From Galaxea fascicularis (lineage: Eukaryota > Cnidaria > Anthozoa > Scleractinia > Euphylliidae): a stretch of DNA of 64,000 nt. Shown here piece by piece: positions 1 to 14,100 of the stretch (positions within the stretch are counted from its first letter, which is position 1; the number at the start of each line of letters is the position of its first letter). The DNA lies in contig OX419338.1 of the NCBI GenBank assembly GCA_948470475.1, positions 35,569,595 to 35,633,594 of the forward strand. The letters run 5' to 3'. The translations under genes were made by a program, and so were the position numbers. A model generated the notes under the pieces. That model saw only the letters and a list, made by a program, of their open reading frames with translations. It made no database searches and was not told where the DNA came from.

Positions 1-440
1 TGATCAAATCCGCTACTGCATTCTTCCGTTTGGAGCTGAACCAACCTCTGAAACAGGATTTGGAGAAGAGTTTGACAGTTTGGACAAACTTATTGAATAT
101 GTTATGAACATTCCTCGACCACCTGGGCGTCCAGATGTTGTAAAGGCACTTAAAAGAGCGGAGGAATTGTTTGACAGTGCTCCACCGAGACCCAGAGTTA
201 AGAGGTTTCTGGTTGTTTTTGTGGGTAGCAAGTCTGGAAATGATCCGAAAATTCTTAAAGAAGCTGCGAAACCACTGGAAGATAAAACGATCAAAGTAAT
301 TTCTGTGGCTGTAGGACCCGAATCAGATCCTAAAGAACTGACTAAGATTGTTCCTAACAAAGGAAATCTTATAAAAGACGATACAATTGACGATGACCCA
401 GACAAGTTAGGGAACAAAGTTATGGCTACCGTGTTGAAAG
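1..440 (+). CDS. VWA domain 1 (C-terminal part; exon cut by window edge)
   Basis: Open from base 2 with no start codon needed; the exon continues upstream of the window. The visible part covers the second half of a VWA fold, with the helix [14 protein letters not shown] and the strand [10 protein letters not shown]. The usual MIDAS Asp after this strand is replaced (VGSKSG). The donor GTGAAG follows base 440 in phase 1. Confidence 0.85.
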
Positions 441-3400
441 GTGAAGTGTTAAGTTTTATGTTACCTTCCAGAACACCTTTAAATTGACCTTCTGATTCAG
501 GGTTTCTTTCATCCTCTTTTCAATCATCCACATTTATCCCTTCTATTAACTCTTCAAAACTATGTTTGTCGCAATTCCGGTCGATAACCTTTTAGGGGAC
601 TGGGTGGGGGTGTACAGTTTCATTCTAAACGAAGCAGGCTTCTTTCTGTCCAGTTGTGACGCTGATTTCTTTACCTTCGCTTCTTTACCTTTCTTTACAC
701 ACTTGCCCGCGTCCTTCGAACCTTAGTAACCTTACATAGTTTTGTGGGGTTCGTATCCTCATTTTTAAATTGTATTTTGATACAGATTTGCCAATCATCC
801 CAGAAGTCGATCTTGCCTTTGCCATCAGCGCCAATTCTATCCAATCAGAGGCGAACTTTCTAAAGATGAAAGATGTCATCACTGAAGTAGTACACGTCTA
901 TGGCAAGGAGAGAATTCATTACAGCCTCATCATCTTTGGTTCTACCCCAGCTGTAAAGATCAACTTCAGCGATGAATTTGCAAGCGATGAACAGTTGAAA
1001 ATGTTTATAAAGTCAATCCCTAGTGCAACCAGTTCGGCGCTTGGTGCTGCGTTGCAAACGGTGAAGGAAGTTTTCGAGGGGCATGCACGACCTGGAGTCA
1101 AAAGGGTTCTGGTGGTGATTACAGACAAGAAATCCGACAGTGATGAAGACGAGGTTCGTGATAAGGCGTCCCTTCTGGAGAAAGCGAAAGTCAAGGTTAT
1201 ACCAGTTGGTTTGGGAGACGAGGTTGACGATACTGAACTGGAGACAATAACTCCACGGAAGGATGATGTTATCAAGAAACCGTCCAATGTGCCAGCTAAG
1301 GATCTCGCTAAAGAAATCATGATGAAAGTTGTGGAGGGTAAGTTAAGAACTTTTGTTTTCGTTATTCACTGGTGTTACGATCGTCACATTTTTTAAGACT
1401 TGTTATTTCCGTCAGGTGTTGCTTTATTTTATTCATTTTGACTTTGATTTTTCAGTAGTTCGTATTTCAGTACCAACCGTCTCCGGCCGATGATGGTGTT
1501 GTTTTCCTTGATATTGTTTTACCAAGTGTTAATTAAGTTTTACGGTCTTCTCTTCTAAATTCTATATTGTTTCTCGTCATTTACTTCTTGCCAGAAACTA
1601 TTTTCGTGCCAGAAATGGACCTCGCTTTTGTCATCAGCACCACAGCTGTGGACCAGGACAAGAACTTTGAGAAGACGAAAGAAATCGTGAAGAAAACTGT
1701 TCACAAGTTTGGCTTGTTCCGTGTAAGGTACAGCCTCATAACCTTCGGCGAGACTCCTGATGTGAAGATAAGATTCGACAATGCATTTGACTCTGAAGAG
1801 GATCTTGGAAAACTGGTCGACAATGTGAAGAAAGCTCTCGGGAATGCTGCCCTTCATAAAGCCCTCGAAGAAGTACGTTACCTTTTCGCTGTGGCTGAAG
1901 ACACCCGACCAAATGCAAAAAGGGTTGTGGTTGTCATCACAGACAAAAGGTCAGACAGCACTGTAGATGATGTCCAATTTGCCGCCAGGAAGCTGAAGGA
2001 CGATGGTGTTAGAGTCATCGCCATAGCTCTTGGTGACGAGTACGATCCTGTTTCAAAGGAAGCTATCCAACCGGAAAAAAAGAGCAGCCCAGAGGAGGTT
2101 GTAAAACATTTGGTGGACACTGTGCTTAATGGTAAGAAGCCTGCACAGAACTCAGCTTGTTTAAAGGGAACATCCACTCTTACGACAAATTGATGCTAAC
2201 CTGTTGGAAATGATTACTAGATTCCAAAATTTAATTGAAAACGTGGAAATATCTTTTCAGTTTACAAAAAGTGGCTATCATAAGCGTCTATTTCCATTTT
2301 TAAATTTCTCGGGCGCCGCCATTTTGGATTTTATGACGTAAATTGGTTGCAGCCATTCTTTAACACAAAATATTTTCTGCTTCATTGGCTTCCTGACAAT
2401 AGCTGCAACCCATAGGCGTCACGAAATCCAAAATGGAGGCACCCGGGAAATTTAAAAATGGAAGTAAGCGTTAAGGATACCCAATTTATGTACACTGGAA
2501 ATATATTTTCACGTTTCAATGTAAATTTTGGAATCTAGTTATCATTTCCAACAATTAGCGTCAATTTGCCCTAAGAGTGGAAGTTCCCTTTAATGTGTGT
2601 CTATAAAGTGAAAGTTCGAGTTTTTTACCCTTGCGATCAAGAGCTCAGTAACCTCATCTGATTAAAGATCTGCAAATACAGTTACCCATTCACTTGACAA
2701 TATGAACGTTTTGAGACCAGACATATTATTATTCATTTTTCTGATCTTGGATTTAAAAGGGTAAATTGGAAAAACTTTGGCTGGTTTAAAATGTTTTGAC
2801 TCCCCTTTATAATCTCTCGCCATCGTCCGAAATTGTACATTGATGTAACACTGCTTTCTTTCTTCTTCAGATTCAGTTATCACCGAAAAGATCGACCTGG
2901 GATTCGCTGTAAGTGCAACAGCTGTCAAGGCTGCCAAAACGTTCGAGAAGATGAAAGAGGCGGTTAAGTCTATCATCGCGAAATACGGTGTCGGTAACCT
3001 TCGTTATGCCGTAATCACTTACGCCTCAGACGCGAAGCTAGTTCTTAGCTTCCAGCCTAACTTTTCCGCTCCTGAATATTGGCTGAATACAATTGATGCA
3101 CTACCGCTTGAGCAAGGAACACCTGCCTTGGAGAAGGCGCTGCAAAAGGCCAAAGAATTGTTCCGGTCTAATGCTCGCAGCGATGCCAAGAAGGTACTGG
3201 TGGTCATTGCCGACAACTCGCCCACCGGCGACAAAAATACCACAGAGAAAAAAGCCCAGGAACTTGATTTTGATGATATCAAGGTTGTTCCTGTCGCCAT
3301 AGGTGGTGACGTTGATCCTAAAGAAATGGAGGAGATTTCTCCGTATAAAGATGTGCTAGTTGATGTCCCCAAAGACGTCGATCCCAAAGATCTCGCTGAA

Positions 3401-6400
3401 GCTGTCATGAATAAAGTTCTAAAAGGTATTCTGTTTAATTTTATGCGGTTTTGTTTCAGCATTTCATCATGGTGCTTTCAGATATGCATTCTTTGAAACT
3501 GTTAGGCAAAAACCAGGGTACTTTTTACAGATTTTAAATGACGCTTAGAATAGCCATAAACCTATACTTTAATTGAACTTTCAGTGACCCCCAAAGTGCC
3601 CAAGTTAGACCTTGCGTTTGCTATCAGTGCGTTACCGAGTGACAACAACTTTGGATTAATCCTGGATGTCGTTAAGGAAGTCACGGAGCGATTTTTCAGT
3701 GATAGGGTGAGATACGGGCTTATTGTCTTCGGCAAGGATGCTTCGATAAAGGTCCATTTCAGAGATAAGTACAGCGACCCTAAAAAGCTGGAGAAATACA
3801 TTGGTTCTATCGCGTCCAATAACGAGGAGCCTGCCTTAGAAAAGGCCCTTGTTTTGGCCAAGAGTTTGTTTGAAAGTGAGGCCGCCAGGAAAGATGCGCA
3901 CAAGGTAAGTGCTTTTTTTGGAATAAATGGCAAGGCCCCTTCTTGAATTTAACAGAAATTGAATTTTAGTACACTCGAAATGAGACTGGGACTGGGGCGC
4001 AAGTTAGTTTAATAATAGTTAAATAATGAAAAAAATCAAATAAATACAAAAAGTTACAGTCCTGAAAATAAGCTCAAAAGCTTTGTTACCTTTACTTGAG
4101 TAATTTGGAACGAATTTTGAAATCCTTTTTGATTTAGTTTTTTTCGTTAAAATTCGAGTCGGAGCTTTAAGTTTGATATTTATTGTATCCTTCTTGTTTA
4201 TTGGTGTGTCTTAATTATCAAAACGTGAACATCGGTCACTCGCCGGACACTTCTTTCTATGCCCCAAGTCAAGTCAAGTCATTGGCTGTACGGTGGTATG
4301 AAACCATTTTTTAAATATTTTTTTCAAACAAGAAGGAAAGAAATTTCTTGGTCATTTTTTATGCAGCTCCTCTAAAACGAACGAAACGTGCTTTTTTGGG
4401 GGGAGGAAGCTCTTTCTCGTTCGTTCGATGCGGTTTTTTGAGTGGAGTGATGTACCCTGACAGAATTCCGTCACGCCAGCTTACGAAACAAGGGGCTTGG
4501 GGATAGGCCCAGGTAAAGTAGGAGACGAGTTTCCTCCGTACGAGTAAGGTACGTAAGAGTAATCTGTTGCTATTCAGGTTCTTGTGGTAATTACGGATGC
4601 CACAACTGGTCGCGACAAGGCAGCTATCGAGAAAGCAGCCAAGAACTTGATAAAGGGGCTTATAGTTGCAATCCCTGTTGCCATTGGTCCTAAGCCTGTT
4701 CCAGATCTGGAGAAAGAGTTCCCGGATGAGGAAGTAATAACGGCAAATGACACAGATCATCCGATAAAGATTGCTGACAAGATTCAGGACAGGTTGCTTT
4801 CAGGTAACTTTATTCAAGTTATCAATAAATTTCCAGTCCACTAAGACAACAACTTTTAAATGACAAAACTTTTCCCTGCTGTTGCTTATTTTCGTCGCGC
4901 AGTACTAAGTTCTGTACTCTCAAAAAGCAAAAAGCAAAAGCCGGCGAATTCCAGCACGGCAGGCATTTTTGTTCAATGTAAACTCAATGATTTTTATTTG
5001 TTCTTCAACCTAACAGTTTCGTTAGGTTGAAGAACAAACACGCACACACAGAAAAATGGAAATTTCCAATCGAAGTCCGGCTGATTACCGGTATTGTTTT
5101 GAAAAAAATACGAATGTTTATAGTGAAAGTGTACTTCACTTGGTAAATCAGCTAGTTTACAGGCACTCCACTTAAATACCTTGAAAGAAATTATTCAAAT
5201 AAACATAACATAATAAGAATCCAACTGACCGGAGGTAAACCAGTTGGCTATTTACAAGGATGACCAAGGAGTTGAACCAGGGATTACGCAGAACAACACC
5301 AGCAGGAGCAGGATTTGAGCCCGGGATGACCGCATTGAAATCCAGCGCTCTTAAACCACTCGGTCATCCTGCCTCCTCGAATTATCCTTAAATTATCCTT
5401 GAATATTCCTTAAATTTGAATTTAATAATCATGTGATCGTGGCCTGTCTAGCAGCAGTCTGTAGTCACAAACTATATTTTTTCTTTATTGGAAGTGACTA
5501 CTGGGAAGCCCAGAGAGTCCTCACTGTGTCATTTAAATTCGATCGCGCTTTGCATTTATTATTTTCTTATTTATTTCAGGAACAACGAGGTTCCCGAGGC
5601 TTGACATCGCTTTTGTAGTTAGCGCAACAGCTGTCACTGCTGATAAAAACTTTGAACTCATAAAATCCACCATCGAGTCCATCATTAAAGAACATGGCGT
5701 TAAAAAGCATCATTACGCGATGGTGGTCTTCGGTCAAAATAGCAAAACTATTCTTCGTTTCCAAGAAATCAAAGAAGGCGACCTAATTAGCACAATAAAA
5801 GGAGCGCAGCTACCCAGCGGCTCCCCAGATGTGGTTCAAGCACTGGAAACTACGAAGGAGCTCTTTTTCCTCCCTGGTGGAGGAGCGCGGCCAGATGCAC
5901 GGAAAATAATCGTTGTAATGATTGACCGTAGGACTGTTAACACATTGGGTGAAATTGAGAACATGGCGATGGAGTATGAGGAGGGTAAGGTGAAGTTTGT
6001 CACTGTGGTTATTGGAAATGACACGGATCCGGATAAACTGGTTCCTCTCACTCCAGACAAGGACAAAGGCGACGTTGTGAAAACTGACAAGGATTCCAAT
6101 CCTAAAGTAGTTGCAAAAAAGATTTGGCTTGTAATGGCGGCAGGTACGGTTGTCTTCATTCGTTTTTGACACAATTAATGGCTGATCAGCACTTAATTAT
6201 TGCTTTGCTTTGTTTTCGAGTACGAACGCATATTTGGTAACATCGCCACCAAGGTTGTTCTTCTCACCGCCCTGTGGCCCTCTGTTTAAGTTCTTGTGCC
6301 AGGTGTTGCTGAAGAGCAATGACAATGATAATGATTTGGGAAACAGGGTTGGCGCAGTGGTGAGAGCGCTCGCCTTCCACCAATGTTTCTCGGATTCGAT

Positions 6401-7039
6401 TCCCGGCCTCGGCGTCATAAATGGACTGAGTTTGTTGGTTCTCTACTCTGCTCCTAGAGGTTTTTCTCCGGGTACTACGGTTTTCCCCTCTCCTCCAAAA
6501 CCAACATTTGATTTGATTTGAGTTGATTTACAGTCTCCCCAATTAGTAGAGCACCTGTGCTCAGCTAGAAAGATTTGAGACTTAAATAAAGTTATTATGA
6601 CAATGAAAATGTGTGGATGCCATATAGATCCCTATCCAGCCAACCTGAGGCGTTGAACGTAACCCAGGAGGCTCTAGGGCTAACAACTCTGTAAAAAAAA
6701 AAAAAAAGAAAAGAAAAAACCCAAGATTACTAAAAATGTTTCTGTTCGCTATCCTCTATCATCTGCTATCCTCAAGACATCACTTTCAGCGTGCGAATAA
6801 TGTTCAGGGTGTGCGAGATGACGGCTCTCTGTATCCGGAGTAGAATCTCTCCCTCTCGAGCCCCTCATAGCCTCGTCCACCTCACCGGACCACCCTCCTA
6901 GAACATCTATGATGATGTTAAACTGCCGAATGTCATATCCTGGGAACTCCTGCTTGAGTTCCCAGCGGAGGGGGCCATATTTGGTGGTCTTCTCTTCTTG
7001 TTTCTTTTCTCTGTTCTCCTTCCGCAGGCAGCTCATTTC

Positions 7040-7075
<36 letters not shown>

Positions 7076-10000
7076 GTCGTGCGGAGAGGTCGCCCAATCT
7101 TTGGAACACGTGGCTCTTTTCAAAACTTTTCGCCAGATGTTAATGTTCTTGTTGTATTTATTTTTTTCTATCGTAGCTTTGCTTGACCCTTGTTTGACCA
7201 AGGAATGTGATTACAATGGCAAGTGTGTCAGGTACCCCAACGGCACGGCGGGCTGTGTATGCCGGGAAGACTGCCCCCCTACCTACAGTCCCGTATGTGC
7301 AAGTGATATGAATACGTACCCTAACAACTGTAGTATGATGGCTGAAGCCTGCAGAACAAAGACGAAGCTCACGGTTGAAAGTGCTGGTGTTTGTGAAGGT
7401 ATGACGTATTAAATAATCCTTCAAAGTTTCAAAACTCAGAAGGTAAAGTTTTTCCCCAGTTTTGAGTTTGAGGACGTGAAAAGTCATACCCCGACGGAAA
7501 TTCAGGTTACGTCAAACTCAAAACCAAAACTTAATGGCGCAAATCTTTTGGGAATATCTCTATTGAATAGTGATTAAACTGGAATCATGGTCACGCTAAC
7601 CCGGGATCTGGTTAATAGTTTTATGAGCAACTCTAGTAGGCCCTGGAGGGTAGCACTCAAAAGCTTTCACTTAAATGGTCACACTATAGAACTTCTTTTA
7701 CAGACTGAAAACTTGGGCCATTTGTAAGGAATAATGAACCACTCCAACGAGAAGCCAGTAATTTACTGCCCAACTTTTACATTTAACTGGCCTCCCCTGA
7801 GAGATTCTCACGCAGGCTCATCCACAACTGAGCCCCTTTTTCCAGGGTATTTGTTTTTTATATTATAAACAACACTAGAGAACGTCAGGCGAGTATTACT
7901 GAACTTCGTCGCTTAAAGTGGATGTTGTAAATTCTTGAAGAAATTCATCAGGCTAGTAAAGATAATATCTATTTAAATATTCTTAAAACATAGCCAAGAA
8001 AAGTCTTAATGATGCTGACAGTTTCGATGACTGTCAGCCATCTTTATCAAAACTTGAAAATCGTTAATTATTGCGATAAACGTGCAAAGTCACTCTATAG
8101 ACGCCATCCCCCATAAAGCTACGAAATGGCGCATTAAAAAAGAACTTACCGGGCCTGTGATGCGCCCAAGCCGCGAAACAGCTAGTAAAATATACACTAC
8201 CTTGTAAAAAAGGATTCCAATTTGTAAAATTTTCAGTTTAATGACGAATAAACAAGCGAAAAACCACGGTGCCTTTGCTCTTTGATTCCCGTTTGCTTCA
8301 ATTTTGTCCCCAGATCCTCAACTCGGACTTTACTTGCAAACGAGGTTCTTGCTCGGAGTTTCGTGTGCTTTTTTTTATTGGCCTCAATTGTTTAACTATC
8401 CTAATGGCCCAAACGTTTTATAAATAGCCCATAACTTTCCAATGACAGGGGCCATAGGCTCATTTGCCTGTTTTTCTTCGTAATCCCTGTGTATCTTATA
8501 TATATGTATTTCTTTTTCAGTTTGCGAAAACTCTGTTGAGTTGCTGTTTGCCATAAGTGGAGGACATATGTCAATAAAGATGAACTTCATAAAGTCTATA
8601 ATGGATAAATTCATCGTTGGCAAGAATAATACCCGAGTGTGGATTCTGGCAGTGGGCCTAATCAATGACACTGTACTTCCTTTGGACCTGTTCGAAAGGC
8701 CTGAATCACTTCAATCCACCATCGAAAATAACAATGGTTCTTTGCCTAGTGTCAAAGAATTGCTAAGGCACGATATGGTGAAGGTAGACTAGTCTTTCTA
8801 TTCTACAGGTCTATATCCATGTTCGACTGAAATTACTTGCTATCGATCTAAAGTAAGGACTAACACTGGCAAGTTTACTTTGCGTTTGCTGCTTTGCGTA
8901 TAGTGCGTATAAAGCTACGTGTAAAAACATGTAGCCTTATCTGCCTATTATACTTCATTGTTGTTGTTTGTTCTTTTGTTGTAATTATGTGGACAGCATG
9001 ATTCAAGAAGTCTTTAAATAAACCGTTGTAGATACGAATTTTTTTTTTTTTGGAATAAAGAAGAAAAATCACTCTTGATTACTGTGGTTTCTACGCCTGA
9101 ATTCTTTTGAAAACGTTTGAAGGAAGGTTCGTCAGAAATGTTTAAAGGAAGCAGTTGCTGATTTACAGACCCTATTGAGAAGTTTGGACGCATGCAGACG
9201 TAAGAAGTTGAGAAAAATTTAAAGTTCTGGGCATGTTTGCCAGATAAGCGTACAAGCGAAAGATATCGTCAAAGTGGCCACTGAAGCTTGCCCTACCGTG
9301 AAACTTAGAAAACCGTGGATACGAGAAATATTTTTAGCATGCTGGTTTCTTCTTGCAGTTTCATCACGCGTCTGACTGTTTGTAGAACAATAAACATTTC
9401 AGAAATAATTCTTGGTGTTCACGGTTTTCTGATTTTCTCAGTAAGTCACTGCATTTTCTATACATTCTGTGACTGAATTGTAAACCGTGGGTTCAAAGTA
9501 GTTTGTGTTAATTCATCTGGTGTCACCCTCTCTAAATAATGTCTATTTTTTTTATCTCTTGGTGTAGGCCGTAGTTGCCTTTGCAGAAGACGCCGAAGAT
9601 AACGTCGCCTTGTTACAAAGATTATCGGGGACTTTAAAAGCTCTTGATGCCACCATGTTTGTTGTGGGTGTGGGCAGTGGTATGAATGACCCCAGTGTCA
9701 AAGAAATCGCCTCTAAGGAAGACTTCGCGTATCACGTGAATTCCCTCAGGGACATTATGATCGTCTCTTCAAATATCTCAGACCAGATCTGCAGCTTAGA
9801 AGGTATGTTTTTGCAATGTATAGGAATCCATTTTTAGGAATAAGAGCACGTGTGGAACTACGTACCTGCATGAGGATGTTAAAAAGGTTTAGGAAAAACG
9901 AGTTGAAAAAAACCAAAACTGACCCACCAAATACTTACTCCATTTGTAAAAGACACCTATCTTTGTACCCCCTTTGTTATCGATAAAGGCATATTGTGTA

Positions 10001-11051
10001 ATGCGAATTCCACTCACTGTTTGTTTTCATACAACCAATTACATCCATTTAGCTGTTTCAGTCGTGTGTTGAGCGACCTGGCCTTTTGAGTGGAAGCGAG
10101 GCTCGGGGTAACCTTGGTTTGATACAGACCTCACTGCTTTTCTCGTGTAAATCATGTTGTTGTTATGCCAAGTAGTCCCATTTGCACGAGAAAGATAGAG
10201 AGGTTTGTATCAAAACAAGGTCACCCCTAGCCTCGCTTCTACTCAAAGGCCAGGTCACTCAACACACAACTGTAGTTGGTGTTGTATTATCTGCTCTACT
10301 TTTTCACACACGTAACTGCCATTCTCTCTTACTGACGTTCACTTTCCTCTGATTATCTCATTACAGTGGTGATCGCGTATCCTATCGACATCGCTTTTGC
10401 TATTTCTGCAACCAGCACCAATGCCGGTGAACTCTACGACTACATGAAGGATGCCATAAAGTACATCATCGATAAATACGGCATGTACTATGTGCATTAC
10501 GCATTTATGGTGTTTGGAAGTGACCCGGACGTGAAAGTTACCTTTGGAGATAGTTTCAGTAGCCCAGACAACCTGAAGACATTCTTAGATAATGTTGCAC
10601 GCCTCAGAGGCCAGCCAAACCTGGAAAAGGCTCTGGAGAAGGCTGCCGAGCTTTTTGAGCCTGGATATCAAGGGGAGAGACCTGGGGTGAGGAAATTCTT
10701 GGTGGTAATTGTGGACAGAAATACTGTTGGAGACGAAGCATCCGTCATTCGCCATGCAAAGAACTTACAGAATGTAGGAGTGAAGGTAGGTGATGCCCAA
10801 CATCCATTATGTAACTAAACAGATTCACTGTTAAAACAGAACAATAATTTTCTCTATTTCTTTCGGGCAAATAAGAATTGCCATAAATAAATAAGTAGAT
10901 TGAATTCAACGGCGTGAATTAAACAGTTTTGTAGCATACGTTTTCAAGGGCTATGCAGGGGACCAAGGGTAATGGCTAATAGTTCACTTCTTAGAAGGAC
11001 CCATGTTGATATAGCAGTTTTTATAACTGAAATGGTCATCCTGCATAAATA

Positions 11052-11129
<78 letters not shown>

Positions 11130-14100
11130 GAAACAACAGCCTTGGCGTCTGGACAACACTGCTTATTTTTAGTTGGCAGACGGAGGCTTGTAGCTTGTAG
11201 CTTAGCTTTTCTTTCATAGCTCCACTGTAAGATATTCGGCTATAACTTTAAGTAGGCCAACTGCAAAATATTTTTACCTTTCGTAAAACATTCAGAAAAA
11301 CGATTTACACTTGACGAACAGGGCGAATAAACATGTTGTTATCATTTGAAGGTGATACCAGTTGCAGTTGGACAAGAAGTGGATCCTGATAGCGAACCAC
11401 TTCCATCCGTCATTACTGACCCGGTTCCAGAAGAAGGCAAACCGGACAAACTTGTCAGCAAGATCATGGCTCAAGTTTTTGTTGGTAAGTTAGACTGAGG
11501 CGAAAACGATCTCGAGTGTGAAAAATCAACATGAAATGCTAAATGCTTCTGGAACGAATAGGTATGGGATGTGACTACGAGACTTGATTTAATCACGCGT
11601 GGTTACTAGTGATCGAGTATTCTACAAGATGGGCTGACTGAAAGTGCAAAATACAGAAAATGCAAATAATACTGCTTGAAGTGGAGTGGTCACGAAATTG
11701 ACACTATTCTTCGGCAGCATTTTTGACCAAAGGCACTGTTTCCTTAACTTTAATCTAATCCTTCTCTCTGCTCATGTTCCTCTGTGAAATACAAACTAAT
11801 TTGTTCTTGAAAGCTCTATCAGATGGTGTTTTTCATACTTAGACCTATTCAGTCGAATCAGATTTCAGTGTACGCCCCCGTCCCCCATAGTTTCTAGAAT
11901 GGGAAATTAATATACCTGGCAAACTCTCTGCCACTAACCAGTCGTCGCAGCTTCTGTGTTGTTATTTTTAGTATCAATATGACTTGCTCTAATTTACTTC
12001 CCATGACAATGATCTTTTCTCCTGTCCCTCTCTGTTCTCCATCCGTTGCCGTAGATCCGTGCAGTTTCACCGAGTGTGCGTTCTACGCTACGTGCATCTT
12101 TCAACGGAGAGACGGGACTGCGCGGTGTGAATGTTCTGATCTGTGTCCGACAGCTTTCTCTCCTGTGTGTGGCTCTAACTTAAGAACTTACTGGAACAAA
12201 TGTTTTCTCAAGCGAGAGGCTTGTTTCATGAAGCAGAACACTTCTGTCTCATCTATAGGGCCTTGTAGTAAGTTTTGCCGTCCATCATGCTTGCCGATCT
12301 TTTCTTTCTATAACTACTTTTTTAAAGGGAAACTAAGCACTAATACAAATACCCTTTGCTTACATCTACGATGCAGCTTTCAGGCTATATGTGTCATAAA
12401 GTGTTGGCTCACACCTTGGTTCTCTCAATGATGTTTAATTTGAATCTCACACAACGTAGATACGTTAAAAGTGTTGTACGACTCAACTCACTTCATCTTG
12501 ATTTTCCTTATCCTTTCACCCACGAAGTTTCGGAAAGTCAAACAGTCGTGGACCCACTTTTCGCACAGTTTTTGAATTTTTGATTCTTGGCATGCATTTG
12601 TTAACTATTAACAAATCAAGACTTAGGCAGTCGGTATTTAATGTAAAAGAAGATTGCATTCTGCAATTACCTCACTTAAATTTTTGTCTTCGCTTTCCTG
12701 ATAGTGTTTCTTGTTGCATTTTCTTTACTTTCTCTTATCTCTATCCTCTACTCTTTACCACATTAAAGATCTAAGTCCTTGCTCTCGAGTCACGTGTCCA
12801 TTCTACGGTATTTGCCGATTTAAGAAGGGTGGAACGCGCTACTGCGCATGCCCAAATTCCTGTGTCGAGGTTTACAGGCCTGTGTGCGGCAGTAATGGAA
12901 AGTCTTACTTCAGCGAGTGTTTTCTTCAAAGTTATGCCTGTCGTCTGCGTAAGAAAATTACTGTGAAGTACAGTGGACACTGCAGTAAGTCTTTTTGTCT
13001 TTTCCACTTTCTTCTTTGCTTGCTGAAACTTACTTGGTTCACTTAACCCTACATAGTTATCATCACCGAGCAAACGGTTGTTGCAATTGGCGTGACACTC
13101 ATACTAATGATCTGGATTACGTCCTCCACAATAACCTCAAAACTTCTCTCGTAAATGACAACAGGGCGATTTTAAGGTTCACACAGCAACTTTACTCTTA
13201 CGTTGTTATTAGAGATTAGAGGAAAGGATAACTTAAAAAAGATGTCCTGACATTTCACTTTATTATTATGCGTAATATATTGTGCTTAACACGAATTTGA
13301 ACCGGCGCGGTGTGCCATTTGTTGATTTGAAACATAAGCTGACGTTTGATTCTCGTGTGTTTTGCAGATGCGTGCCAGAACATCAGTTGTGACTATCATG
13401 CCAAGTGTTATGCGCTACCCAATGACACAGCTGTATGTAAGTGTGTGGATGACTGTTCCTCGGAGCCCGTTAATCCAGTTTGCGGAAGTGACATGGTGAC
13501 TTATCCAAATGAATGTGCTTTGAAGGCAAAAGCTTGTAAGGAGAAGAAAATGACCACGGTGAAATCCACAGGAATTTGTCGTAAGTCCGGAAATGTAGAA
13601 GCAGAAAGAAATCTATGAAACACGTCCGTGTTAGTTAGGTTTATTAGCGTTAATGTTCATTGAAAAAAACGAAGTATGTTCCTCTATAAGGTATGTGATG
13701 GGCTTCTGGTTTTATAGCAGTAGATTCGAATAGAGCGTTTTCACATGACGCCACGGCGGCCATGTCGGTATACCAAACCAAATAAACAGCGGCCACATTG
13801 GCGTACCAGTCTAATCCTCTAGGAATTGAACTTTATTCTTATGCAAACACTTTCTTTGGTTCATAAAACCAATATGGCCGCTGGTCACGTGTGTGAAAAC
13901 GCTCTTGATGTGTAACAGCAGGGTTGTCAAAAAGATTTTAAGTAGAAGGAGAGTCTAGGAATGAAGACGGTACCGAGGGGGTAACAAAACCATTCCCCCC
14001 CCCCCCCCTACATTATCTCTTTTTACCGGCACATCGTAGCCGGCGAAACTAAGAAAGTAACCGGCGATATCGCAGGTCGCAGGCTCTTTTTGATAACTCT

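Noticed and set aside
5340..5374. Possible tRNA gene on the minus strand
   Set aside because: A and B boxes are present, but no closed acceptor stem and a shared non-tRNA body; it is a SINE head. The same holds at 19980-20044.
6749..7201. 150-residue ORF (minus) with an Asn run
   Set aside because: Crosses the TTA repeat and antisense FS 1 sequence. Part of it may be an old transposon remnant, but I could not identify one.
10944..11217. Poly-Ile and poly-Asn ORFs
   Set aside because: Produced by the (TTA)n microsatellite in three frames and both strands.
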